Shown: positions 1-6,778, counted from the first letter of the stretch. The stretch is 9,356 bases of DNA from Candidatus Gastranaerophilales bacterium (GCA_944325615.1 CALVAU010000228.1:1-9356), one strand, 5' to 3'. Notes: generated by a model not told the origin, from the letters alone. A program made the numbers and translations.

Positions 1-75
1 AAAAAAGTTGTTGATAAATTGAATTTATATCAATATAACTTTGATGCTGCTTTGGTGAAGGGGGACGAAAAATGA
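1..75 (+). CDS. 3' end of an upstream gene (24 residues visible)
   Basis: The first frame is open from base 1 to a TGA at 73-75 and gives 24 residues ending in ALVKGDEK. The stop overlaps the next start as ATGA (ATG 72-74), the usual signature of translationally coupled neighbours, which is the main reason to believe it is real. The visible tail (KLNLYQYNFDAAL...) is helical and would suit the end of a TolC-type outer-membrane factor, in keeping with the hairpin-like protein downstream, but 24 residues are too few to name a family. Confidence 0.6.
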   Translation, partial: KKVVDKLNLYQYNFDAALVKGDEK

Positions 76-959
76 TGAAAAAAGTTTTTCCGTTCTTATT
101 TCTTTTAGCCATTTCGATGCCTGCTTATAGTATGACTTATGAAGAATTGACAGAGCCTATGCCGCCTGCATACAGAACAGGGTTGTCTGAAATTCCTGAA
201 AAAAAATATGTTCAGGAAGTTACACCAATCGAAAAAGAATATGTGCAAAAAGAAGAAACAGAATTTAATGAGATGGATTTGACTTATGCAGATTTGAGCA
301 TAAAGAAAATTTCAAGTGAAGTCTCAAAAGAGTTGGGTTATGAAGAAAAAACAATGATGGGGGATTTGTCACTTTTATGGCGCGGTGCAGCTTCAAAGAG
401 TGATACGATTGCTTTTGCATTGTACAAGTTGTCAAATCCTGATGAAGATAAACCTAATGAAAAATCAATTAAAAATGTACTCACAACTATTGCGAGTATG
501 TCAACACTTGTCGGGGCAGGTATCGGCAACCCTTTAATAGCTACAGGATCAATGCTTGGCGGAAACGTTTTGGGTATTATGTCGCAGGATACAAAAGCTC
601 TAAATTACAAATACACTCGTGTAACTGATGCCGATATGATTATTTTGGTAAGAAAAATTGAAGAGCTTCAGCAAACAACCGTAAATCTCTATTATAACTA
701 TATGACCTCTCGCAAAATGCTCGGCTTGCTTGATAAAGTTGTAATTCAGCGCAAAAAGAATTACGATGAAGCGCAAGATGCTTCAAGAGAAGTGATTATG
801 GTAACTGATGCTTATTACCGTTCAGCAATTGATGCACAAACAAAAGCAAGAGCTGATTTTATGGCAAAACGCGCAGCGTTAGAACAGTTTGTCGGTAATG
901 AAACTTTTGTTGAGTTTGAAAAAGTTCTGGCACAAAGAGATAAAGAAGAAGAACAGTAA
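72..959 (+). CDS. secreted helical-hairpin protein, TolC-like C-terminal half (function unknown)
   Basis: This is a 295-residue protein. Residues 1-20 form a Sec signal peptide: KK at 3-4, a hydrophobic core FPFLFLLAI, and an A18-Y-S20 cleavage motif, so it should be exported to the periplasm or outer membrane. Residues 21-70 are Glu/Pro-rich. Residues 135-170 are Gly/Ala/Leu-rich and hydrophobic. Residues 187-290 form long amphipathic helices in which the region around YYNYMTSRKMLGLL, a second helix near 244-270 (AYYRSAIDAQTKA) and RAALEQFVGN resemble one hairpin of TolC-family efflux factors. A full TolC protomer is about 420-480 residues, so at most half is present. It may be a degenerate relative or a convergent helical protein. 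The start is supported by AGGGGG at 59-64, seven bases upstream. It is coupled to both neighbours by ATGA and TAATG overlaps. Confidence 0.8.
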   Translation: MMKKVFPFLFLLAISMPAYSMTYEELTEPMPPAYRTGLSEIPEKKYVQEVTPIEKEYVQKEETEFNEMDLTYADLSIKKISSEVSKELGYEEKTMMGDLSLLWRGAASKSDTIAFALYKLSNPDEDKPNEKSIKNVLTTIASMSTLVGAGIGNPLIATGSMLGGNVLGIMSQDTKALNYKYTRVTDADMIILVRKIEELQQTTVNLYYNYMTSRKMLGLLDKVVIQRKKNYDEAQDASREVIMVTDAYYRSAIDAQTKARADFMAKRAALEQFVGNETFVEFEKVLAQRDKEEEQ

Positions 960-1609
960 TGCGTTTTATTCCTTATAAAGTGTTATCCGGAGAAGAAAAT
1001 ATGCAAATCGATTCTGATTTGCTGGATTCTGCTATAAAAAATAGTCTTCAAGAACCGATATTCAGATTATATGGATGGTCTCCGGCTTGTGTATCTTTGG
1101 GACGAAATCAAAAGGATGATTTTCTTGACTACGATTTTTTGAAAAAAAATGATATTGATATCGTAAGACGTCTGACAGGCGGTCGTGCTCTTTTGCACGA
1201 TAAAGAGCTTACTTATAGCTATATATGCCCTGTTACTTTTCTCAAAAACGGTGAAAATGTAGTCGAGTCATATAAAGAAATTTCACAGTTTTTGATAGAA
1301 AAACTTGAAAAACTTGGTATTCATACTGAATTTGGTACTCAAAAAGCAGTCAGGACTAAATTTGATTTTTGTATGCTTATATCAACAGGTGCCGATTTAT
1401 GCTATCAGGGTAAAAAGTTGATAGGCTCTGCTCAATGCAGAAAAAACGGTTATATTCTACAACATGGTTCAATTCTTTATGATTATGAAAAAGATTTCTT
1501 GGAGAAGATTTTTAAAGAAAAAGTGAGTACGGATGAAATAATTTCCATAAAAGAAATAAATCCGAACCTTGAAATCTCTGATCTAATAAGAGTTTTTGCG
1601 GATTGTTAA
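959..1609 (+). CDS. lipoyl-family acyltransferase (LipM octanoyltransferase / LplA lipoate ligase type)
   Basis: This 216-residue protein belongs to the BPL/LPL fold that makes or attaches lipoyl groups on 2-oxoacid dehydrogenase E2 and GcvH proteins in the cytosol. The family signature RRLTGGRALLHDKELTYS is at 70-87. The acyl-binding lysine motif GKKLIGSAQ is at 151-159, with K153 as the expected catalytic lysine, followed by LQHGSI at 167-172. Cys138 (FDFCML) lies where LipM-type octanoyltransferases carry their nucleophilic Cys, which favours transferase over ATP-dependent ligase. At 216 residues it is shorter than LipM (about 280) and lacks the separate C-terminal domain of E. coli-type LplA. 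Its ATG shares one base with the preceding stop (TAATG), and no strong ribosome site is visible, so translation probably depends on coupling. Family assignment is firm; LipM versus LplA is inference. Confidence 0.85.
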   Translation: MRFIPYKVLSGEENMQIDSDLLDSAIKNSLQEPIFRLYGWSPACVSLGRNQKDDFLDYDFLKKNDIDIVRRLTGGRALLHDKELTYSYICPVTFLKNGENVVESYKEISQFLIEKLEKLGIHTEFGTQKAVRTKFDFCMLISTGADLCYQGKKLIGSAQCRKNGYILQHGSILYDYEKDFLEKIFKEKVSTDEIISIKEINPNLEISDLIRVFADC

Positions 1610-1683
1610 GTAATGTAACATAAATTAATATCAAAAAGGCAATATTCATCATAAAAAAATCTTTATATAAGTACGGGAATGAT

Positions 1684-1690
1684 TAAGGAG
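1684..1690 (+). promoter_or_regulatory. Shine-Dalgarno site that decides the start of the annexin-like gene
   Basis: TAAGGAG lies 9 bases before the ATG at 1700. It lies inside the coding region if the ATG at 1679 were used, and it directly abuts the ATG at 1691. No comparable site precedes 1679 (only a weak ACGGGA), so initiation at 1700 is favoured, with the adjacent ATG at 1703 possible. Confidence 0.7.
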
Positions 1691-1699
1691 ATGAATTCT

Positions 1700-2860
1700 A
1701 TGATGAATTTGGGGATAACAAATATAACAAATCCATATTTATGGTCATCTTTTGGACCTTATGCTTGGATGTCAGATTATGGTGATCAAATTCAAATGAA
1801 TTTCTTCCCTTCAAGGATGCCGTATTTTATGGCTGAAATGGCTCACGGGATGTTGACTCCGGAGCATGTAAGCCAATGGAATCCAATGTTTTCAGTACCT
1901 GTACAAAATTATTTTACAGACCCTGCATTAATTCAAAAGGGGCTTCAAGATGCTTATAACTATGGAAGAGAGCTTGCTCGAAAAGCAATGGATGGTGAAA
2001 AGTTCAGTCAAGCAGCTCAAAATGTAAGCAAAATAAGCGGTCAATGTGAAAGCTTGTTAGCTGATGATAAATTGAATGATGAGCAAAAAACAAAATTAAA
2101 AGCAGTTCAAGATAGAGCAAAAGCATTACAAAAAGAACTTGAAGAATGCAAAAAACAATTTGAAGATCCAAGTGCAGACAAAACTGAAGCAAGAAAAACT
2201 TTGGATAAAATTTCAAAAGAAGTAGCAGCTCTTGAAAAAGAATATGTAGAACTTGTAAAAACAATAAAATCTGAACTTGAAGCTTTAGAAAAAGCTGATG
2301 GTGATAAAGACAAAAATAAAACTGATGAAAAGCCGAAAGCTGATGAAAAGCCTGCGGAAGAAGAAGCTGCCGTAGAAGAAAAACCGAGTGAAAAACCGGA
2401 AAAAAATTCTAAAGTACAATATTCTCAATCTCAGTATGCTACAACTCAAGAAGCAAAAACAAAAGGTGCAGAAATGGCAGCTGTATTGTTTAATGCAATT
2501 GAAGGTTTTGGGACTAAGGATGAAAATTTAAAATCTGAAATGGATAAAGTAAATAAAGACAACGTAATGGAGTTACTTGATACTTGGAATAAAAGTTATG
2601 CAAAAAGATTTGGCGGAGAATCATTACTTGAAAGTATCTACGGAGATGTTTTCTGGGGTGATGACCGTGAAGAATATACAAGAAAATTAATGGATGCTTT
2701 GGCTGAAAAAGCAAAAGAAGCAGGTATTGATATAAGTAATGAATACAATCAGCTTAAAGAAGAACTAAAAGCTTGGTGGCGTGATGATGCTAAAATATAT
2801 GAACTCATCAATACAATCCACAAGAATTTAGGTGGTTTTGAATACAAAGCCGAAAAATAA
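1700..2860 (+). CDS. coiled-coil protein with EKP-rich linker and annexin-repeat-like C-terminus (unknown function)
   Basis: The frame opens at an ATG at 1679, but a TAAGGAG ribosome site at 1684-1690 lies inside that version and sits nine bases before the ATG at 1700, so 1700 (386 residues) is the better start. Numbering here follows the 393-residue version. Residues 15-100 are aromatic- and Met-rich (NPYLWSSFGPYAWMSDYGDQ) and match nothing I recognise. Residues 110-205 form a charged coiled coil. Residues 206-243 are a Lys/Glu/Pro linker with EKP repeats. Residues 258-343 resemble an annexin repeat: A-x2-LF-x-AIEGFGTKDE, LL-x-TW, then LLESIYGD. No signal peptide or membrane segment is apparent, so a cytosolic location is likely. 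Flanking genes give no functional clue. Confidence 0.8.
   Translation: MMNLGITNITNPYLWSSFGPYAWMSDYGDQIQMNFFPSRMPYFMAEMAHGMLTPEHVSQWNPMFSVPVQNYFTDPALIQKGLQDAYNYGRELARKAMDGEKFSQAAQNVSKISGQCESLLADDKLNDEQKTKLKAVQDRAKALQKELEECKKQFEDPSADKTEARKTLDKISKEVAALEKEYVELVKTIKSELEALEKADGDKDKNKTDEKPKADEKPAEEEAAVEEKPSEKPEKNSKVQYSQSQYATTQEAKTKGAEMAAVLFNAIEGFGTKDENLKSEMDKVNKDNVMELLDTWNKSYAKRFGGESLLESIYGDVFWGDDREEYTRKLMDALAEKAKEAGIDISNEYNQLKEELKAWWRDDAKIYELINTIHKNLGGFEYKAEK
2322..2352 (+). repeat. short in-frame direct repeat coding for DEKP units
   Basis: CTGATGAAAAGCC occurs at 2322-2334 and again at 2340-2352, an 18-base period that keeps the frame. It encodes the (A/T)DEKP units of the linker and suggests the linker grew by small in-frame duplication. 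Confidence 0.6.
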
Positions 2861-3114
2861 TTTTATTTAAAATACACAAAAAGTTATCACACATTTTAGG
2901 GGAAAATAATGAATAATATTCTAAAAAATTCTATAAACATTATAGGAAGAGGTTTGACGTGAAAAAATATACAAATAATCTTAAGATAAATGAGCCAAAT
3001 AAACAGGGGATTTTATTTAAGATTATTTGTTATGCATGTAAGATATTAATTATAGTGATTCCTCAAAGTAGCATGATTAGTATGAAAAGAAGTGAAGAGC
3101 AGGTTAGTGTAAAT
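2861..3114. other. largely non-coding AT-rich stretch before a terminator
   Basis: I see no convincing protein gene here. A 17-codon ORF (2909-2962) with a plausible ribosome site overlaps a GTG-started frame that runs through the terminator at 3115-3150. The stretch could be the long 3' UTR of the preceding gene, a small-protein locus or an sRNA ending at the terminator. No tRNA or riboswitch fold is evident by eye. Confidence 0.4.
2909..2962 (+). CDS. possible 17-residue micro-ORF
   Basis: ATG at 2909 follows AGGGG (2898-2902) by six bases, a spacing as good as that of real genes in this window. It encodes 17 residues, MNNILKNSINIIGRGLT, and stops at TGA 2960-2962. That stop overlaps a GTG codon at 2959 as GTGA, which could restart translation of a Lys-rich then hydrophobic frame. 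There is no homology evidence. It could equally be a decayed gene or chance. Confidence 0.25.
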   Translation: MNNILKNSINIIGRGLT

Positions 3115-3150
3115 AAAGAGCCCTTATTAATATCAAAGGGCTCTTTTTTT
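3115..3150 (+). terminator. intrinsic terminator upstream of the hydrogenase operon
   Basis: An 11-bp perfect stem pairs AAAGAGCCCTT (3115-3125) with AAGGGCTCTTT (3136-3146) around a 10-base loop and is followed by a T run to 3150. It closes off transcription from the left part of the window and insulates the hydrogenase operon. Confidence 0.9.
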
Positions 3151-3186
3151 ATTGAAAATATTTTTTAAATAGTTAATATATTACAC

Positions 3187-3220
3187 TTGCTTTAAATACT
3201 CAAATAATGTAAAATATAAT
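3187..3220 (+). promoter_or_regulatory. putative sigma-70-type promoter of the sensory hydrogenase operon
   Basis: TTGCTT (3187-3192) and TAAAAT (3210-3215) are separated by 17 bases. An overlapping perfect TATAAT at 3215-3220 has TTTAAA (3191-3196) 18 bases upstream and is an alternative. The region is the only gap between the terminator and the first gene of the operon. Assigned by eye; the start of transcription is not determined. Confidence 0.5.
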
Positions 3221-3253
3221 AAGAAAAAACGAGATAAATACTGAAGAGGATGT

Positions 3254-3502
3254 ATGTCAAAGCTAAATATTAGCGTATGTATGGGAAGTTCATGCTTTGC
3301 ACGTGGCAACGCGTCAAATCTTGAGTTTATCGAAAATTACATAAAAGAAAACGGACTGGAAGCAGAAATAGATTTATCTGGCTCGCGTTGTGAGGGCAAA
3401 TGCGTATCTGGCCCTAATATGACAATCAACGGGGTTGAATACACGGAAGTTGATGAAGATAAACTAAAAGAGATTTTGGATAAGTTGACTAGTAATAACT
3501 AA
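3254..3502 (+). CDS. [2Fe-2S] thioredoxin-like ferredoxin (NuoE/HndA-like), first gene of the sensor operon
   Basis: This 82-residue protein has the four-cysteine pattern of thioredoxin-like [2Fe-2S] ferredoxins: C9-x4-C14 (CMGSSC) near the N-terminus and C46-x3-C50 (CEGKC) after the central helix. It corresponds to the C-terminal domain of NuoE/HndA without their N-terminal helical part. Such proteins pass single electrons in the cytosol, normally to or from an NADH-binding partner, but no such partner is encoded here, so the sensory hydrogenase 62 bases downstream is the most likely partner. AAGAGG at 3244-3249 sits close to the ATG. It heads the operon, as does the small Fe-S protein of clostridial hfs-type clusters. 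It differs in sequence from the second copy at 6492, so the two probably have distinct partners. The fold assignment is firm; the electron route is inference. Confidence 0.9.
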   Translation: MSKLNISVCMGSSCFARGNASNLEFIENYIKENGLEAEIDLSGSRCEGKCVSGPNMTINGVEYTEVDEDKLKEILDKLTSNN

Positions 3503-3564
3503 AATTTTTTCTGTGTCGGTGATTAATAAAAAGTATCCTTACAAATTTATATAGGGGTTAACAA

Positions 3565-5292
3565 ATGAATAGCAACAATCCGGTATATACACTTTCAAAC
3601 GAGTGTCATGACTGTTATAAATGTATAAGAGAATGTCCAGTAAAAGCGATTAAGATCGAAAACGGACACGCCTCAGTAATTGGAGATCGATGCATAGCTT
3701 GCGGAAATTGCGTAAAAGCTTGTCCGTCAAATGCAAAAAGAGTAAGAACTGATGTTGATAAAGCTAAAAACCTGATAAGAGCTCAAAAAGATGTCTATGT
3801 ATCTCTTGCACCGAGCTGGAAAGGTGTATTTGAGATAAGCGAAGAAAAAATGGTTTCATTACTTAAAAAATTAGGCTTTAAAGGGGTATCTGAAACTGCT
3901 CTTGGAGCTCAGGAAGTCTCAATAAAAACTGCAGAAATGCTTAATAACGCTCAAAAAGGACTTTTTATCTCAAGTGCTTGCCCTGTAATTGTGAACTTTA
4001 TAAGAAAATATCATCCGGAATTTTCAAATTGTATAACACCAATCGGGTCCCCAGCTATGACGCATGCAAAAATGCTGAAAGATAAATTTGGTGAAAATAT
4101 TTCGATAGTATTTATAGGTCCATGTATTGGTAAGAAAAACGAAGCTGATGATTTCAAACTATTTGATGTAGCCCTGACTTTTGAAGAGTTAAAACTTTGG
4201 CTGCATGATGAAGCAATTGATATTTCATCAGTATCAGCGGATCCTGATAATAAATTTGTTCCGAAAGCAGCTTATGAAGGCTCTCTATATCCGATAGACG
4301 GTGGAATGAATGAAACTATAAGAAAAATTGGTATAAAAAAAGAAGTTCAATTGATGGATATAGCGGGACTTTTACCTTTTGAAAGAGCGTTGAATAAGTT
4401 AAATCCCGAAAAATTAGATAAAGTAATTTTTGTAGAAGCTCTTTCCTGTGAGGGCGGATGTGTTGCAGGTCCATGTATTTCAACGGATAAGCCTGGAATA
4501 AGCATAGTTTCTGATGTCCTTTCAAACGTAAAAGAGCGTGAAATTATTCCGAAAGTGGCAGAAACAGTTGTTGAAATGGATGTCTCTCCGAAAAAGATTG
4601 TATCAAGTGAACATTCAATAGAGGATATTTTAAAGACACTTAAAAAAATCGGTAAACATTCTGTCGATGATGAATTAAATTGTGGAGGCTGTGGATATGC
4701 AACTTGTCGTGATCTGGCAAAAGCTTTGCTGGACGGGGATGCAGAAACTTCAATGTGCGTATCCTATATGAGAAAAATTGCAATGCGAAAAGCTGCCGCA
4801 ATGCTTAGATGTATGCCATCTGCAACCGTAATGGTAGATAGCAATATGAATATCTTAGAAGCAAATGACGCTTTTATGAGAATGTTCACAGGCGATATGT
4901 ATGAGGTGTTCAAAGCTCGTCCTGATGGACTTGCAGGAGCTGCAATTGAGAGGATTGTAGATTTTGCCGATATATTCAAAACTATTCTAAAATCAGGAAA
5001 AGACCTGCACAAAGAACGTTATCCGGTCAAAAACAGATTGTATGATATAAGTGCTTTTACGATTGAGGAAAACGAAATTGTAGGAGCTGTAATCACTGAC
5101 GTTACTCAATCCGAGACAAACAGAGAAAAAATTTCTCAAAAAGCGCACGAGGTAATTTCTAAAAACATTTCAATCGTGCAGGAAATCGCTTGTCTTTTAG
5201 GTGAGCATATGGTAGAGACAGAAACTCTTTTGAGTTCAATCGCAAACGATTTTGATGATAAGGATGATGAAGACTCCGAGAATAACGGGTAA
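3565..5292 (+). CDS. sensory-type [FeFe] hydrogenase with 4Fe-4S and PAS domains (group C3-like, HfsB/HydS type)
   Basis: This 575-residue protein probably senses H2 or redox state. Domains in order: a 2[4Fe-4S] ferredoxin (C14, C17, C20, C24; C43, C46, C49, C53); an H-cluster domain at about 75-335; a further 4Fe-4S domain at about 350-410 (C373-x2-C376-x4-C381-x16-C398, PF04060-like); a PAS domain at about 415-517 starting PSATVMVDSNMNILEAND; and a C-terminal helix. H-cluster ligands are C139 (SSACP), C187 (GPCIGKKNE), C295 and C299 (SCEGGC). Ala138 replaces the proton-relay Cys of catalytic enzymes, and Gly185 replaces the usual Met of MPC. Both changes are known from sensory group C enzymes such as T. 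maritima HydS. AGGGG (3553-3557) lies seven bases before the ATG. The phosphatase gene follows after five bases, so the PAS output probably acts on it. Confidence 0.92.
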   Translation: MNSNNPVYTLSNECHDCYKCIRECPVKAIKIENGHASVIGDRCIACGNCVKACPSNAKRVRTDVDKAKNLIRAQKDVYVSLAPSWKGVFEISEEKMVSLLKKLGFKGVSETALGAQEVSIKTAEMLNNAQKGLFISSACPVIVNFIRKYHPEFSNCITPIGSPAMTHAKMLKDKFGENISIVFIGPCIGKKNEADDFKLFDVALTFEELKLWLHDEAIDISSVSADPDNKFVPKAAYEGSLYPIDGGMNETIRKIGIKKEVQLMDIAGLLPFERALNKLNPEKLDKVIFVEALSCEGGCVAGPCISTDKPGISIVSDVLSNVKEREIIPKVAETVVEMDVSPKKIVSSEHSIEDILKTLKKIGKHSVDDELNCGGCGYATCRDLAKALLDGDAETSMCVSYMRKIAMRKAAAMLRCMPSATVMVDSNMNILEANDAFMRMFTGDMYEVFKARPDGLAGAAIERIVDFADIFKTILKSGKDLHKERYPVKNRLYDISAFTIEENEIVGAVITDVTQSETNREKISQKAHEVISKNISIVQEIACLLGEHMVETETLLSSIANDFDDKDDEDSENNG

Positions 5293-5297
5293 GAAGT

Positions 5298-6461
5298 ATG
5301 TTTATTGATATAGATTGCAGTCAAATGAAAAAATATAACCAAAATGCCTACGGGGATTACTTTGTCTCAAAAAGATATCCTGATGAGGCACGTTTGATTG
5401 CAGTATTATCAGACGGACTTGGAAGCGGGATAAAAGCTAATATTCTATCCTGTATGACAGCTACAATGCTTTTGCAATTTATAGAAAACGGTCAAATTCC
5501 GATTAGAAAAGCTGCGGAAATTATAATGAACTCGTTGCCTGTATGTAAAGTCAGAAGAATAAGTTATTCAACTTTTTCGGCAATTGATTGCGATGACTAT
5601 GGAAACGCAAAAATTGTAGAGGAAGGAAATCCTGAATTTATATGGATTCGAGATAATGAAGTAATGAATCCCGAGTATGAAACTATCCAGTCAAAAACCT
5701 TTAAAAATAGAAAAATGAAGGTGTATAAACTGAAGTTAAAATTGGGAGACAGGCTTATTTTTTGCTCAGACGGAGTTACCCAAGCAGGTCTTGGAGGCGG
5801 ACGTTTAAAATTAGGACTTCGCAGAGATGGTCTAATTGTGCTTTTAAAAGATAAACTTGCAGATCATCCTGATATTTCAAGCTCTGAATTGTCACAGTAC
5901 ATAGTAAATCAAGCAAGAAATATAGAAACGGATAGAAACCCTAAAGATGATATTTCTGCGTGTGTGCTTTATTTTAGAGAGCCGAGAGAATCTCTTATTT
6001 TTACAGGACCGCCTTATCATCAGCAAAAAGATGCAGAATATGCAAGAATGTTTGATAATTTCAAAGGGAAAAAAGCCATTTGCGGCGGAACTACTGCCAA
6101 TTTGATTTCAAGAGAACTAAATCGACCTATTACTATGGATACAACAATAAGTATTGGAAAATTGCCGGCATGTTCTTATATGGACGGAGTGGATCTTGTA
6201 ACAGAGGGAATTTTGACTCTTACAAAGACTTTGGAGTATTTGGAATCAAATACAACAGATATTGACAATGCGGCAGGAAAGTTGGTAAAATTTTTACTGG
6301 ATAGCGACTGCATTAATTTCATGGTAGGAGCCAAACTGAATCAAGCACATTACGATCCGGCTTTGCCTATTGAAATTGAAATCCGTAAAAATATAATTAA
6401 AAAAATGGCAAATGTATTGCAGGACAAGTATTTTAAAAAAGTTAGTATTCAGTATATGTGA
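5298..6461 (+). CDS. SpoIIE-family PP2C serine/threonine phosphatase with unassigned C-terminal domain (HfsC-like)
   Basis: This 387-residue protein is the likely output of the hydrogenase sensor. Residues 1-230 are a PP2C/SpoIIE domain with all expected metal-binding acidic motifs: YGD20, SDG at 38-40 (D39), CSDG at 156-159 (D158), and DD217-218 in PKDDIS. It should therefore be an active Mn/Mg-dependent phosphatase, typically acting on anti-sigma antagonists or similar phosphoproteins. Residues about 235-387 form a separate domain with CGGTTANLISREL (262-274) and DGVDLVTEGILTL (296-308). I cannot assign its function, although such extensions appear to accompany hydrogenase-linked phosphatases. 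There is no transmembrane segment or N-terminal sensor domain, so sensing is presumably supplied by the preceding PAS-hydrogenase, five bases upstream. No STAS, anti-sigma or sigma gene is in the window, so the target is unknown. Confidence 0.9.
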   Translation: MFIDIDCSQMKKYNQNAYGDYFVSKRYPDEARLIAVLSDGLGSGIKANILSCMTATMLLQFIENGQIPIRKAAEIIMNSLPVCKVRRISYSTFSAIDCDDYGNAKIVEEGNPEFIWIRDNEVMNPEYETIQSKTFKNRKMKVYKLKLKLGDRLIFCSDGVTQAGLGGGRLKLGLRRDGLIVLLKDKLADHPDISSSELSQYIVNQARNIETDRNPKDDISACVLYFREPRESLIFTGPPYHQQKDAEYARMFDNFKGKKAICGGTTANLISRELNRPITMDTTISIGKLPACSYMDGVDLVTEGILTLTKTLEYLESNTTDIDNAAGKLVKFLLDSDCINFMVGAKLNQAHYDPALPIEIEIRKNIIKKMANVLQDKYFKKVSIQYM

Positions 6462-6491
6462 GGATACCCGCACAAGTTAAGGAAGGTAAAA

Positions 6492-6764
6492 ATGGACGAC
6501 AAAAAAATTAGTGTTAAAGTTTGTTTAGGAACAACATGTTTTGTAATGGGATCAGCAAATTTGCAGGAATTAATTGAGACAGTGCCTGCAAAATATGGTG
6601 ATAAAGTTGATGTAACAGGTGTTCCTTGTTTGGGTTTGTGCTCAATTGATTGGGAATTTTCAAAGGCACCTTATGTAAAAGTAGATGATGAAGTTGTAAA
6701 AGAAGCAACTGTTGAAAAAGTTTTGAAAGCGATTGATGAAAAGCTTGCAAATAAAGAAAAATAA
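6492..6764 (+). CDS. second [2Fe-2S] thioredoxin-like ferredoxin, last gene of the sensor operon
   Basis: This 90-residue protein has C11-x4-C16 (CLGTTC) and C46-x3-C50 (CLGLC), the ligand set of thioredoxin-like [2Fe-2S] proteins (NuoE/HndA C-terminal fold). It shares the cysteine spacing of the 82-residue protein at 3254 but little else: it has a proline before the second pair (GVPCLGLC) and a longer SIDWEFSKAPYVKV segment leading into the last strand. It starts 30 bases after the phosphatase with an AAGGAAGG ribosome site and ends just before a terminator, so it belongs to the sensor operon rather than to the group B hydrogenase transcript. It may shuttle electrons between the sensor and a soluble donor, or serve the neighbouring hydrogenase; neither is shown by the sequence. 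Confidence 0.88.
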   Translation: MDDKKISVKVCLGTTCFVMGSANLQELIETVPAKYGDKVDVTGVPCLGLCSIDWEFSKAPYVKVDDEVVKEATVEKVLKAIDEKLANKEK

Positions 6765-6778
6765 TTTATTAAATATCA

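Noticed and set aside
2959..3168. GTG-started frame of 69 residues as an independent gene
   Set aside because: Its last third is encoded by both arms and the T run of the terminator at 3115-3150, and no ribosome site precedes the GTG. It is kept only as part of the micro-ORF observation.
6080..6265. Second + strand frame inside the phosphatase gene (61 residues)
   Set aside because: It is fully contained in the conserved C-terminal domain of the phosphatase, in another frame, and has no own ribosome site.
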